Part shown: piece after piece, positions 32,903 through 46,200 of the stretch
Numbering within the stretch: the stretch's first letter is position 1
Layout: each line of letters begins with the position of its first letter
Source: Triatoma infestans
Lineage: Eukaryota > Arthropoda > Insecta > Hemiptera > Reduviidae
Reading direction: 5' to 3'
Assembly: GCA_011037195.1 (NCBI GenBank)
Contig: JAAEAF010014389.1
Span: forward strand, 62,001 to 126,000
DNA: 64,000 nucleotides
Notes under the pieces: model-generated
Database searches by the model: none
The model's input: the letters and a program-made list of their open reading frames with translations, nothing else
What the model was told of the DNA's origin: nothing
Translations under genes and position numbers: made by a program

Positions 32903-35900
32903 ATTTTGTTTTGTTGACTTTTAATTAAAAAAATATGTTTTATAAAATAATTAAGTAGTTTATGATTAAATTTAAAGGGGTTGCATAATACTCTAGAGTA
33001 GGGCCGTTTCGTACAAGCTTTCCCATTAAATTTTGTTCCTATTCCATATTTATAAGTTGATGTCTTTCAATATCCGTATCAAGTAGTCCACTCGCAATGA
33101 AAAATATTGATTTTAGAAATCTCGTCCTTTTTTGGAACCTATTTTTTCAATAATCAGTAACAAATTAAACCCATACTCACAATTCTATTCATCATTAATA
33201 GTTCCTGTAATGTTAAACAAAAAAATTGCTTGCATCAATTTCTTGCTTGTTTCAAGGAATGGGCTAACTTAGAACATAATTCTTGTAACCTGATTAAAAA
33301 ACTATAGGACAAAAAAAGTATATATTTCTAAATATTTTGTCATCAATTCTTAAACTAATAAAACATTGCAAGCTTATTTTTGCTTGAGAAAAAAAACAAT
33401 GTTGCAGACCTAAAGTAAAGCAGCAAAGAAAAAGGTAAATAAATAAAAATTTAAGTAAGTTTGTTACAGTCATAATATATTTTAATACAATTTATCTGAA
33501 AAAAATTAAATTGTTCAATAAAGCAATTATATAATATTACTTACTAATTAGAGAAATTAGTATATTTATTTAATCACAATTTAGATATTTAAAAAAAGAA
33601 AGAACAATTTAAAATTGTATGATTTAAATACACAACAAATACAATTTACAAAGTAATCATGTTTTCTTAATTTTCCTTAATTCTATTACCTCGCCTGCTT
33701 TAGTTAAGTTTATGTTTATCAGTTCAACCTTGGGGAGACTATGTATGTGAATGCAATGGTTATTTTATTATACATACATGAATTACAGTAGGTTGGTCAT
33801 TTAAATTAGGTTTCAATTCCCATTAAATACTTTTCTAGATAGATTTTAAATTCTCGAATCCATCATGTCTTCATTTTTTCTTCCTGCCAATTAGCAACGT
33901 ATGCCTTCCATATCAGATTTCGTGATGAATATTTTTACTAAAATATTTGTTTTTAGGTACCCTAAGTAAAATATGTATTTGGAGATTGGCTTCATTCTCC
34001 TCTCACTCCACTCTCTTTCATTTCCTCATCACTCTCTCTCTCTCTGCATGTATGTGCCTGTGAGTTATTTTTATTGTATTTATAATTTCATCATGCTCCG
34101 GTTATAAAAACTATATCAAATTAGGAACCAAAATTAGGATGTTAACAGAAATTTGAAAAATTTTATGGACAATTACTATTGAGCTATTGTTAGCATATTT
34201 TAAAATAATATTTGTAAAAATTAAAGTCTGTGTGTGTGTGTCTGTATGTGATAAGAATATCTCCAAAACGATAAGATCCATGAAAACTTGGTATTCCGTT
34301 TAGATATTACCATCGCATCAGCCACGAAGAGTTTGGGCAAAATCCATCCGCCGGAAGTGCCACTTTACTGAATGATTTTTTTCAGGTCGTTGTGATTTTG
34401 TCGAAAACGGCAAACTACGATTTTCTTTAAACTAGTTATATTAACTATACATATAAAGAGCTACAAATTTGATTTGAAATATTTCTCTGGGAAATTTCAT
34501 TTGAGGGCAAGTTTGAGGGTGGGGTAATTTTTTTTTCTAATGTGCTATACAATTCTGTCAACTAAATAATATTAATTAGAATTATATAAGTTGCCAAATT
34601 CCCAGTTAGAAGGAAATCGGTTGAGCGGAAGTGCGATTTCACTGAATAGATTTTTTTCATTTTTTTGTGATTTTCTCCATAAAAACGCCGACGGTTTTAA
34701 ACACTTCTTGTGAGTGTGAAGAAAATTTGCCATTTCGCAGTAAGAGAAAGTCGTGTGAACGTTTCATACCAGATTTTTTTTTTTACTTTCTCTAAGCTAT
34801 TAGAAGTATTGTAATCGTGTCAAATTTTCGAAATCGAGTTTTCACCGGATATATCCGTTTTGAGGCCACAGTGTTCAAAAAAAGTGGTTTTTAACAATTG
34901 GTCTGGGTGCAGCTCCCGCTCTAGGACGTTTGTACGGGTCGTCAAAATTTAGGAGCGCCATTTTGGCTGTGTGAGAAAAATATTGATGTGTTACATGCAT
35001 ATTATACTTATCTGAACAGAATAGCATTAGCACACTTCAGCTTTGAACATACATAGACATGGTTATTGCTTACCACTAATTATACAAGAGCGGCTTCATT
35101 ACACAATAGCATTATTCTTGCTATTACGTCGGTAGTGATAACAAGTTGAAGTTCATAAAAATACCTTTATTTAAAAAAAATATATATTCTTAAGGGGCGG
35201 CAATTTGTCTTTTTGTCCGGGGCAACGTAACCGCTACAGCGGGCGCTACTGGGTTGTGTGTGTGTTGGGAAATTAGGAACCAAAATTAGGATGTTACAGA
35301 AATTTGAAAATTTTTTTGGACAAGTTACTTTTGAGCTATTGTTAGCAGATTTTAAAATAATATTAGCAGCATATCTCAAAAACGAAAAACCGCAAAATGT
35401 TCAAGCTTGACATTTCGTTAATATGCCACCAGAAGGCCTGAAAATTTCTTTTCGTAATAATCGTTCAACCGAAAGTGCCATTTTACTGAATGTTTTTTTT
35501 TTTCAGTTTTTTGTGATTTTTTTCAAAAATGGCTCCAACGATTTTCCTTAAACTTTTTAAATCAACTACACATACAAAGAGATACAACTTTTATTTGAAA
35601 CATTTCTCCGGGAAAATTCATTTATGGGCACTTTTGGGGGAGTGGTGGGGTTGGGTGTTTTCCTCTAAAGTGATATAGTTGATTATACAATTCTACCATC
35701 TAAACAAAATTAATTAGAAATAAATAGATTGCCAAAATTCAGAGTTTCAAGAAAATTAGTAAACCGAATGTGTGTTTTCCTGAACAGTTTTTTCAGTTTT
35801 GGCGATTCTCTCCATAAAACACCGACGTATTTCATTAAATTTGGTATATTGACTTTTTAAGTTTATTAGTTACAATTTCGTAAACTGCAGTAAGAGAAAG

Positions 35901-36479
35901 TTGTGTGTGTGTTTTACATCAGATATTTTTAGTATTTTATGTGTAGTAGTAAAATGTATTATTAATTATCGTGGCTATGCCCCCACCCCCTTGATAAGGC
36001 ATTTTTGTGCGAAGCATAAACTGCTGTCCACATACACAAACGCTTTTTCTTAAAAACAGTTTTTTCGTGTTCTGGGGTCATAACAGTGAAAAATCAGTTT
36101 CGGAACTGTGACACGAATACGTATTTCGGAATTACAGTAAGAAAAAGAATGTGACTTTTAATGTTGATTGTCAATGTCGTTAATTGTTTTAATGTAATCA
36201 GACCTTGATGGCATAGCTGTAAAATGACTGATAAAAATTCAGTATGATTGAAGGTAAATTGGAAGATTGCGTAAAATATGTTTGATGGGCATGAATAGGA
36301 ATTACATTTATACAAATATAGAGATGGTATAAAAATAGTGTCTAGAAATTGCAATAAAGTACGCTTTCTACAGGGCTTACAGAATGTATAAAATATTTTT
36401 CACAACAATACCTTAAAAGGAGGTAGATAAAAAATAGGAAGCTTACATTGTACTTGATCACTCTATTATTTGACCATGG

Positions 36480-36545
36480 TTAGACCTCGTGACTTTTAAA
36501 GTATATTGGCTTTGCCGAGGAGATTGAACCCGGATCTCACGGGGT
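36480..36545 (-). repeat. tRNA-like fragment with B box
   Basis: On the minus strand GGGTTCAATCTCC has B-box form with a partly pairing T arm. No full cloverleaf is seen. Possibly a SINE remnant. Confidence 0.3.
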
Positions 36546-37329
36546 GGTAAAGACATACTCGTATAATAGTGGTGGACTGTTAATAATAAAAATGTATTGT
36601 CTAAAATGACCTTCAATACCATTTCAGTTTGGCATAGAATCGATGTTCTGAATAATTTGCATTGCACTATTCTTTTTTGTAATTTATCTTAATTCTATAA
36701 GAGATAGTATTATAAGATTAGAGATAGTTTAGTAGTAGTTTAGAGATAGTGAGTATAAAGATAATATTGTAAGTTTTGTTATTCTGTAAGAGATGGTATA
36801 TTAGTAAAGTTATTAGTATAATAGTTACATGGAAGTTTCACGGTGATATTATTATTATTATTATTACAACAAAAAGAGCTAGCGGCCGAGCAGCTACATG
36901 CATGTGTGTGAATTTATGAATAGAAAAAACAAAAAATTCAGATCAAATTTTACACATCTATTAAAAACTTTGAGAGTATTCGACAAGAAGTTTTCGATCA
37001 AAATCTGTCAATTGGAAATCCCAATAGCACAGTGCTATTCAACCTTTTTTTAACACCACCCTTCCCGACCCAACCATAAGAATGAAATAAAAATATATAT
37101 ACATGCTTATAAGAAATAAATGTTTTTAAGATTAAAAATATGTAATTAAATTTACCTTTAATGAGACCCCGATGCTTCTGTATATTCTGAGACAAAAGAT
37201 CAAATCTGGGCGTGATTTTGGTGACGCCTGGTCTTAATGCCAGATTCAATATCTTCAAGACTTCAGTCTTGAGAACATTGTCCATCACCGGACAGTGAGT
37301 TGTAGAGGCTCCTAGGAAGAAAAAATCTA

Positions 37330-37405
37330 AGGGTAGCACAGCTGGACTCGAACCCTGTCCTCCGCGTAGGAGTCCAGTAGGCTAACCACTTAGCTATTCC
37401 CTTCC
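37330..37405 (-). mobile_element. SINE head, tRNA-Arg(CCT)-like
   Basis: Minus strand: TAGCTAAGTGGTTAGCC (A-box region), CTGGACTCCTACGC around a CCT anticodon position, then GGTTCGAGTCC (B box) and a loosely pairing acceptor end CTACCC. It continues into agattttttcttcctaggag, shared with the fragment at 45640-45720, so a repeat family and not a tRNA gene. The downstream body may reach about 37000. Confidence 0.6.
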
Positions 37406-40291
37406 CTTCTAAGCTCTTATTGTAATTAGAACTGAATTGCATGAAAGTACTACGAATTCTTCTTGAATTTTGGATTCAGTTGAATACGCTGAAATTTAAC
37501 TCTGGTATAAAATACTTTTAAAAAATCATTTTCAGTTTTACCAAATGAGCAATAATTATAATCTGTTTGATGTAATAACAAATAAGCTCATTTTCTGTGC
37601 TCCACGTTCAGACATCTCATATGAGTATTTTTTTCTTCTTGTTTCCATATGTATATAGTTTATTTATTACTTTCTCTTACTCTTAGCCTGATTTTCCAAA
37701 TTGAGTTTTTGCCGGGAACACATGATTGGGGCCAGCTGAATTCGAAAAAAATATTTTTGCGAATGATCTGTATGTATGTGAATAAACAGAAAATCTCAAA
37801 AACAAAAAGTTGCAAGAAGCTCAAACTTGGTATGACTTTTAGGTACTACACCAGACGAAGATGTCGGCAAAACCCATCAGCTGCGAGTTTACTGAATGGT
37901 TTTTTTTTCAGTAAAGGCTTTTATGATTTTCTTCAAATGTCTATCATTTTACGTGAAACATTTTTCCGGGAAATCGATTTTATGAGAGACCTGAGTAAAC
38001 AGTAGCGTTATGCTTTCCTTTAAAATATCACTTCAGAGGTACATATACCCTTCAGTATGCATACATACATAAACGCCATTTTCTAGAAACCATTTTTTCT
38101 GGCATAGAGATCAAAACATGTATGCCGGAGAAAAATCAGTTTCGGAGTTTTCATAATATTTTTAACACATAACACAAATACACTTTAGAAGCATTAATAG
38201 AATTCATACTTTGACGAAAATCGTTTAAACGGATGTGCAAGATTACAGAATAGTGAGTTCTTTTGGAATGTTCTCAAAATCAGTTAAAATGAAGTCCTTT
38301 ATGCTTGGAATGATTGCAGCATAGATAAACACGTATAACTTTTATTCGAAACTTTAAAAAAAAAAAAAAAAAAATTGATTTACTTATTGTAAAGTTAAAT
38401 TTGCACAAGCTTTATGGTTTTGACATATACACCAACATACCTAACTTAAATTTTCGTAATAAAACTGGTACTTTTAGATTAAAGGGAAATTTTTTATATC
38501 ATTAGAAAATGCAGAAATCGCTCTAGTACCTTCCGAATTTTTTTTGTTATCATACACCAGAAAAGTTCAATTCTGAAATGTTCAGCTACTCCTCTTAACA
38601 TGTTACTGAAAGACATATTAATTAAAAGAAATGATAAAGAAGAAACTTGTCTCGATCTCCCTGAGCATGTCTCGGGAACCCTTAACGGGGTCACGACCCA
38701 CACTTTGATAGCTCCTGCTTATCTTATTCTATTTTTGCGTGATATATCGAAATAGCTCTAATCATTTTCTTAAACTTAATGAATTCTAATATCCTTTATC
38801 CGCTTGATTAGAATACTTTCACAACCAAATATTTTCGAAAACTTCCTTTTTGTTGAAGCAGAAATTCTCTCTAAATGCCATGTTAGTATGTTGTAGGTTT
38901 CACCACTTACATATATTCAAGAGAATGAATGTTTTATAAAAATGTAAGTTTGGAGAAATATAATAAAAGTTTTACCATTTTTTATTTTTTTGGAATGCGT
39001 ATTAAGGTGTATATTAAAGATATAAACACAGCAAATTAAAAAGATAATTTTAATTTTTAAAGAACCACTTAATTACATTTACAATTTTATGTATTGTTAC
39101 AAAAATACAAAAAAGAATTTTAATACATAAATTTTTTTATCAAATGAAAAAATAATATTAAATAAAAACTATAACATATACATTTAAAGTTGTAGTTTAA
39201 TTAATTGAAAATATTTTATTTTGTACTAAAGTAATTTATAAACAAAACACTATTCAGTCAACAAATAATAAAATATTTTATATACATATAATAAAATTCT
39301 ATTTATAAAAATGACAAGATAAATTAAACATAATAAGATAAGTACAGCTAATTTTATTTACAAAACAATTTAATCATTTTGAATGATTTTTGGATACGAG
39401 TTTAGAATAATTTAATTTATTATAGTTTAATAAATTAATTTTTTGCTTCGCGATGTTTTTCCGGTTGTATTTATACATATCTATGAATCATAGATGGAGT
39501 GAGATCAAGGTTATAAGAAAGGATTTTGAACTTTATGAAATTTGTTTTTCTCTTTAAGGGACAAACATATTGCAGAACCGAACAAAAAAGATGAATTATA
39601 TGAAAGATAAAATAAAAATATAGATAATGTAGGCGTTGTGTTAATTTTGACTTAATTAACAGCACAACTTTAGTTACTCATATTAATTAAGATAGAAACA
39701 TGCAGCTGTATTTTTTTCCATATATTCTACAGCAGGTAAAAAAAATAATAACTAAGCTTGAGTCATCACTTGTATATAGCAATAAAATGCGATAACCCCC
39801 CACTAAGAATCTGTTTTCCTTGGTAGGGGCAAGCTTCCCGATCACCATAACAACGAACTTTAAAATAGTAATATAGCTTGGTGACGTGCAGATGCGTGGG
39901 ATCACTTCTCACATTAAGTTCCTAGCCATGGCTGTCAGTCCTTTTTTTCCCTTCATTCCCCACTTACAACAATGGGCCTAATTTCTGTTTTTATTATAAA
40001 AATTATTTCTTGTTTAGTTTTGAAATATTCACTGTATATTATATAAATTTTTGCTTTGTGATAGTTGCACTATAGTCATTATATATTTAAGTTAAAGAAA
40101 TAAAAATGAGGTAGGTACAATATAATTTATTATATTGATTCTTAGCTACCTTTATTTATGTAAAAATAAACGAGGTTAATGATGTTTCATTTTCTATTGT
40201 CGATAGAAATACACTATGGGTACCAACGAAGACATGGTTACTATACTAGGCCGTGAGAAATATATTTTAAATTAAAGGAAAAATAAATAAA

Positions 40292-43200
40292 ATGGTTGGC
40301 ATTTCCAAGAAATTAATCATGTTTAAAAATCAAAATTACGCAGATCTTAAAAAACAACATCAAGATTTGGGTACATTATTTGTTGATGCAACATTTCCAG
40401 CAATTGATGCAGTTATTGGAACTACAAGAGTTCCACCGAATATTGAATGGAAAAGACCGTCAGTAAGTAACTAATTTTTTTTTTTCTTCTAATTTGCGGT
40501 TAAAACATTTTTGTATTCGAGTCGGTTAACTTTTGAAACTTGTCAAGTTAACCTAGATGGCACTATTGACAGAAGTCAAATTCTTAATAAAAATGGGAGG
40601 TTTCTTCCGGTCCATTTTCTATGGTTCATTAAATAACAAAACTACATTAAGACATTATTTAAATGACCTTGCTTTTTTTTTTAATTTTGTTACAAGGAAT
40701 TATGTGATAATCCGAAGCTTTTCACTGACGTTGAATCACCAAATATAATCAGAGCTGGAGAATATAGTTGTAATTGGGTTGTTTCCGCTTTCGCTATACT
40801 CGCAGGTGTTAATGAATTGCGAAATAAGGTATAAATAATTAAATTCTTCATAAGAAATTGAATTCTTAAATAAGAATTTTTGCATTATTATTATGTATTT
40901 TTTTATTTCTTCAGGTAATACCAACTTACTGGGATCAAGAATGGGCTAACGAACCGTATTGTGGCATTTTTCATTTTAGACTCTGGCGATTCGGTCAGTG
41001 GAATGATGTTGTTGTTGATGACCTTCTGCCTACTTTGAATAATATAATATTGACTACACAATCTGGCAATAAGAATGAATTTTGGGTTTCCTTAGTGGAA
41101 AAAGCTTATGCAAAGTAATGTATCAAATATTAATATTTTTAACTCAGCAAAAACTAATAATAATTCCTGAATTTTATAATAAATTAATCAATATTAATTT
41201 TTTTCGCTTCAATTGTTTCTTTAATTGGAAGTGGGGAAGAAAAAAAAAGATCTTAAAGAAAAGGAAAAGTTGATAACGGAGACGAACTCTAAATCTAATA
41301 AATTTTATTTGAAATATCAAAATGTCAAATGATCACATTTGTAGGTAAAATGTCAAACTTTGAAATGTCACTTTCATATATAACACATATGATAGATATG
41401 TATGGCAAATTTGTGTCTGTACTATTTGAAAATCGTAGAAGTTTCATTTTTATTGGAAAACTTAGTTGCCATCAAGTACTGGAGATGCGAATTTTATTTT
41501 CTTACTTTGTGTATTTTTACTTTCTCTTATTTAATAGCAAAATCGATTGAGTCAGGTTTCAAGTTAATTGTTTAATAAAAGTTAGACAAAGGGAAAATTT
41601 GAAGCAAAGGCATACATGTATAGAAAAGCTGAAGCCAAAATTCAAATAATTGACTGCTATCCATGGGTTTGTATGTTTGACAATGCCCGTACGTCCACAT
41701 TTGACTGCCATCGCCCTCCAAAAACTTTGTTTTAAGGTGTTTAAAATAGCCTTCCTATACCCATGTTTTGTCCTATCAGGCCATCTCTGAAAAGAGCCAG
41801 CCTTAAAAGGACGAAGATTCACTATTGATGAAGACATGAAGAAAACTGCTTGTAGCTCAGCCTAAACATTTTTAAACTGGAAATCAAAATCTTATTGACA
41901 AATGAATAGTGTATAGAAGAGCAGAGAGAATTGATTTGCTTTTGAAAGATGACTTTTTAATCCTATGCGCTTAAAAATCTATCTTAATCGATCATTAAAA
42001 TTATATTTGAAAACACACCATATATTCTAAGATTTCAATGCTATTTTAAATGAAAGTTGAAAGTTATGCCAGCTTTCATAAAAATGAAAATTATGCTCAC
42101 ATTTGTAACATGTAGGTACATTTAATATAGATTTTTAATTTTTCCCTACCAGATTACATGGGTCGTACGAGGCATTACGTGAAGGAGAATTGGCAGATGC
42201 CCTGGTGGATTTTACTGGAGGTGTATGCGAAACAATTGATCTCCGTGCTGGCCAATATGGTGAAATCGAAGAAAATCGTAGCCAGTTGTTTGATATTATT
42301 CGTAAAGAAATGTCTGAACACAGTTTGATATGTTTTACGCTAAATGTAAGTACAGTATTTCTGATTATTACGGCTTGGAAACTAGTAGCAAGAAGTTGTT
42401 CTTAATCCGGGGTCCACGGTCTCTTTAGGAAATATTTCTGGGGTAATGGTTATGGTTGATCTCCTTTAATGGGAAGGAGAACTTCTTTTTGTCCAAACTT
42501 TTACAGTTTAAACAACTTGAATTGTAGAATCAAACAAAAACAAAAAAATTCCATCAAATAAATTCAATGTAATCTTAAGTCTCGTATCACAATTACGAAT
42601 TACTAATTTCTTTTATACTTTAACGAATTAAGTGCAAGAGCAAGATTAATAAGTGACTAGCTATTATTCTGGAATTCGGGCTGTCATGGAAATGTAGATT
42701 TTGTGGAAGGGCAGAAAGGCGAAACGATAGCGACTTAGATCTATTATAATTGATTCCCTGGTGGTGGTCTTTGTATTTTTTATAGTGCCCGATAAAGTGT
42801 AAGACTTATACTTGTATCTACGTGTATGAGGGCAATTGATGATATAGAGTTTACCTTCAAAGAATGAGATAAAACCCATCAGGAGCATATCGGCTCCCAA
42901 TGAGATCTCTTTGGGTGATAACTGAGAAAATAAACTTTTTCAAAATTGAAAAGTTTTTCCTTTGACTCCTGTCAACCAAAGGTTTTGCTTATTTCATTAA
43001 GAATGGCTAAACGTAACTATTATTTATAGTAGAGAATTGAAATAAAATTGGATGAAAAAGTTAATTTTACTTAATCTGACCTTGTCTTAGTCTGATGATC
43101 CTTGTATATTGCAATAACTTAAAACCAGCTCCTCATTCTTTGAGTGTAAATACGGGTCATGTGGTAATAATGGAGATAAATGTGTTCTGCTACGAAGTAA

Positions 43201-46200
43201 ATTCACGACCAAAGTCCGCTCCTAATTGTTGTTTCCCAGTTTTACCCTTGATGCTTGAAAAACCGTTCTATTTCATCGATATTAGAAGCTTCGAGAAAGG
43301 TAAAACAAATTGTTATACACACACCACACCTCACCTATCTTCCGGCCACTTTTCATGGTTCATTAAATAACAAAACATCATTTAAGAGACCTTGGTTATT
43401 TTTTTTTTCATTTTATTGCAAGAAATTGTGTGATATTCCGAAACACCTTGATTCACCAAATATAATCAGAGTTGGTGAATATACTAGTCCCCTTTGTGAG
43501 ATAGCTAGGAGGAGATAAGTAATAGTACTGCTATGCCTCCATTATCTCACACGGCCCATAAAAATTAATATTATGTAATGAGAAAGAGAAAAAAAGTAAA
43601 GAAAATTAATTTATTGCCAGGTGTAAGAATAATGAAAATGATATAAATAAAAACGTACTTTTACTTCTTTTTTTTTCAAAGATTACTTAATTTCATTAGG
43701 TCTTATTCCTTGCAAAGTTATCGTTTTATGGCAATAAAGAATTACTGATTATGGTGAAGGTATGCGAACGGATAGCTTATTTAGCAACTAAAAGATCCCT
43801 GCCACTTACTTGCTTCATAACAAGCTCCGCCTATGCTAAGAATTTCATTAAAACATTATAACTAATAATTTATATTTAGAAAATACATTTAAATCGTATC
43901 ACCAATAGAACATTTACAGCTGCAAAACATTACGGTGAGGTTCTTAAGAGGTTGGTGAAATAATAAAATATTGTTTTTATTCGATCCATCTCCTGTATTT
44001 CTCGAAACTTTTTTTTGTTTGAAGAAAATTAACTACATCAAATAAAATTGTTTAAATAACAAATTATTGCAAAAAAAAACTCGAACGAACAAAAGAGGTG
44101 ATTTTATTTTTTAAATTGGTTAATTTTTCCAAGAATGGCACAGTTAACTCTACTTTTCCCAATTTTTACAAAAATTTATTTTAATTTTGTTCATGTTCAA
44201 TTTTTGTTAATTCACGTGGCAGTTCTTGGTATTCTTCGGATTTCTGGTTGAAAATATTGGAAATAAATAAAAAGAAACAACAGAGCTAAAACATGAGTAA
44301 TTGCTAAAAAGTATAAAGCGTAAAGGTACCACCATCCTTCCCATTCGGCCCAGATGGCCCAAAGAATAGTTAACGCCAAATTTTCGGTAAAACTAAATGC
44401 AAAGAATAGCGTATGAAACAAAAATGACTTTCTATATTGCATACTAACTTCAATTAAACAGAAAATATATACAAAAGAAAGAAGTATTTTTTGTAAAATA
44501 TTAGTTTTACAATTAGGTGTTGGCAGTATATATATTAAGCAGAAAATATAATGACCAATACAAACACCAAGTACTGCCCAAGGAAAAAATGTGGCCGCTA
44601 AAATAAGACATAAACTACGACCTAATAAAAATAGAAACCAAAATAAGAACAATACTGTCTTGCCTAGTGGATCGTCTTCTTCCATTATTTTGGTCCATTT
44701 TTTACGAACTGGTATTTCAATACCAGCCTGGTTTAGCATGAGCAGCTCTGGGGCAGCGTCTGTTGTTTCTTCATCTTTCTTTGGCCATACTAGTTGACGT
44801 CCTCCGTTAACTTGCGTCTCGTATCGATGGTATGACATTGTTATCATTGAAAGTGACATCAGAGATGATAATATGCATATTACTTGTATTTTTTCTTAAA
44901 ACAAAAATAATAATAATAATAATAATGAAAATAACTCAATTTAAAAATTTTACTTACAAAATTAACAGCTAATTAGGTTACATCAACTCGCTATAATATG
45001 CACTTTGATGATTGAAATCTACCCGCTGGTACAAAAGAAATAGGGAAGTTATAATGTTCAGATCCAAATCTGCCGAATAGTATAGCTTCCATGACATACT
45101 ATGTTAAAAATACTTTTTTGTCAAAAAAGAAATAAATTAAAATAAATATATCCCATAATTGACAAGGATAATATAATAAATATTCTTAATGGTTGAGATT
45201 CTAAAATTATTCAAATCAAGAACCCTCGAGCGATAATTTTTTTTTTAAGGAATATTTTGAGATATTATTAATCGAGTTTGGTTACCAATAGATAATATAG
45301 TAGTCGTGCTCAAGTAAACAAGGCACTCGTTTAATTAGCGAAAAATTTATCGACACTTGTTACTTTTACCACTGACTTTTTTTTAGGCGCGTCAGTATCA
45401 GTAGGAGGTGAAGTTGTTCGCGTCCGAGATCGTTCTCACGTGCCCCTCAGATGTCCAACTAAACGAATAACATCAATCACCAGCTCAGCCTAAGTTCTTT
45501 CATGCTGGGCCGCGCGACGCAGATGGCTGAATAGCGGAAGTCATGGCGTAGGAAAAACAAAAACAAAAAAATATCAGTGGTCATTGCGATTGGAGCATTG
45601 TCAGCGCTGCCGATCATAATGAACTCTGGCGGCTCCTGGGAAGAAGAAAAATCTAAAAATCTAAGGGTAGCATTGGACCTCCGCGAGGGGCCGAGCGCGC
45701 TACCACTAAGCTAAACCTTTCTCTGTGTTGAAAAATGTAGTAATAAGGCTAAGTCCTCACTTGTTGGTCTGGAGGCTAGCGTACTCGCTTTTGGTGCGAG
45801 AATTCGGGGTTCGATTCCCGTGAGGGCAAAATCGTTGTTGACGCAGTATCGTGAGAAAAAGTGGGAAGCTACAGTTGATAGCGCACCTAGATAGCGAAGG
45901 CCGGAACAAAACGGCTAGGGAATCACGGCGTGCTTACCATACGCTCCTCAACACAAATCGCCGTCTGGAAAGACTTGGCCCTTCACGGGCTGTTGCGCCA
46001 AAGTTTTTTTTTTTTTAATAACGCCAATGTAAGTTAATTATTTGAGTAAAGTATACCGTACTTGTAGTCGCTCGCTCTATAGATCCCACTTATGTTCTCT
46101 AAAACGGATAGAAAAGGTATACTTGGAAAAATACCTACCTACTAAAATGGAAGCCAAATTTGGGGACCTTATAGTTACGCTATAGATTAGTTTTTAAAAA

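Larger units (their letters stand above)
34120..38400. repeat. Decayed copies of the ACTTTCTCTTAC family
   Basis: Repeated blocks: aaccaaaattaggatgtta at 34131 and 35279; gtaagagaaagt-type ends at 34740-34751 and 35890-35900; an actttctcttac start at 37668; and many shared words (atctcaaaaac, tttactgaatg, catttctc). They are relatives of the better preserved 518-bp element at 53543-54060, in various states of decay. Low coding potential. Confidence 0.6.
30869..40291. other. Gene-poor spacer between Kap3 and calpain
   Basis: 9.4 kb without a gene I can support. It holds the Kap3 3' UTR, a ribozyme-type palindrome (31741-32065), a perfect hairpin (32861-32902), several relatives of the ACTTTCTCTTAC family between about 34120 and 38400, and tRNA-like SINE pieces near 36480-36545 and 37330-37400. 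The rest is AT-rich with short shadow frames only. Confidence 0.6.

Noticed and set aside
36998..37339. 113-codon minus-strand open frame
   Set aside because: It overlaps the body of a tRNA-derived SINE and has no known protein features.
41559..41837. 92-codon minus-strand frame in calpain intron 3
   Set aside because: No family resemblance and no splice or promoter context; probably a remnant of an unidentified repeat.
45753..45828. Working tRNA gene
   Set aside because: The T stem is one base out of register and a long conserved body with a T-rich tail follows, so it is a SINE head.
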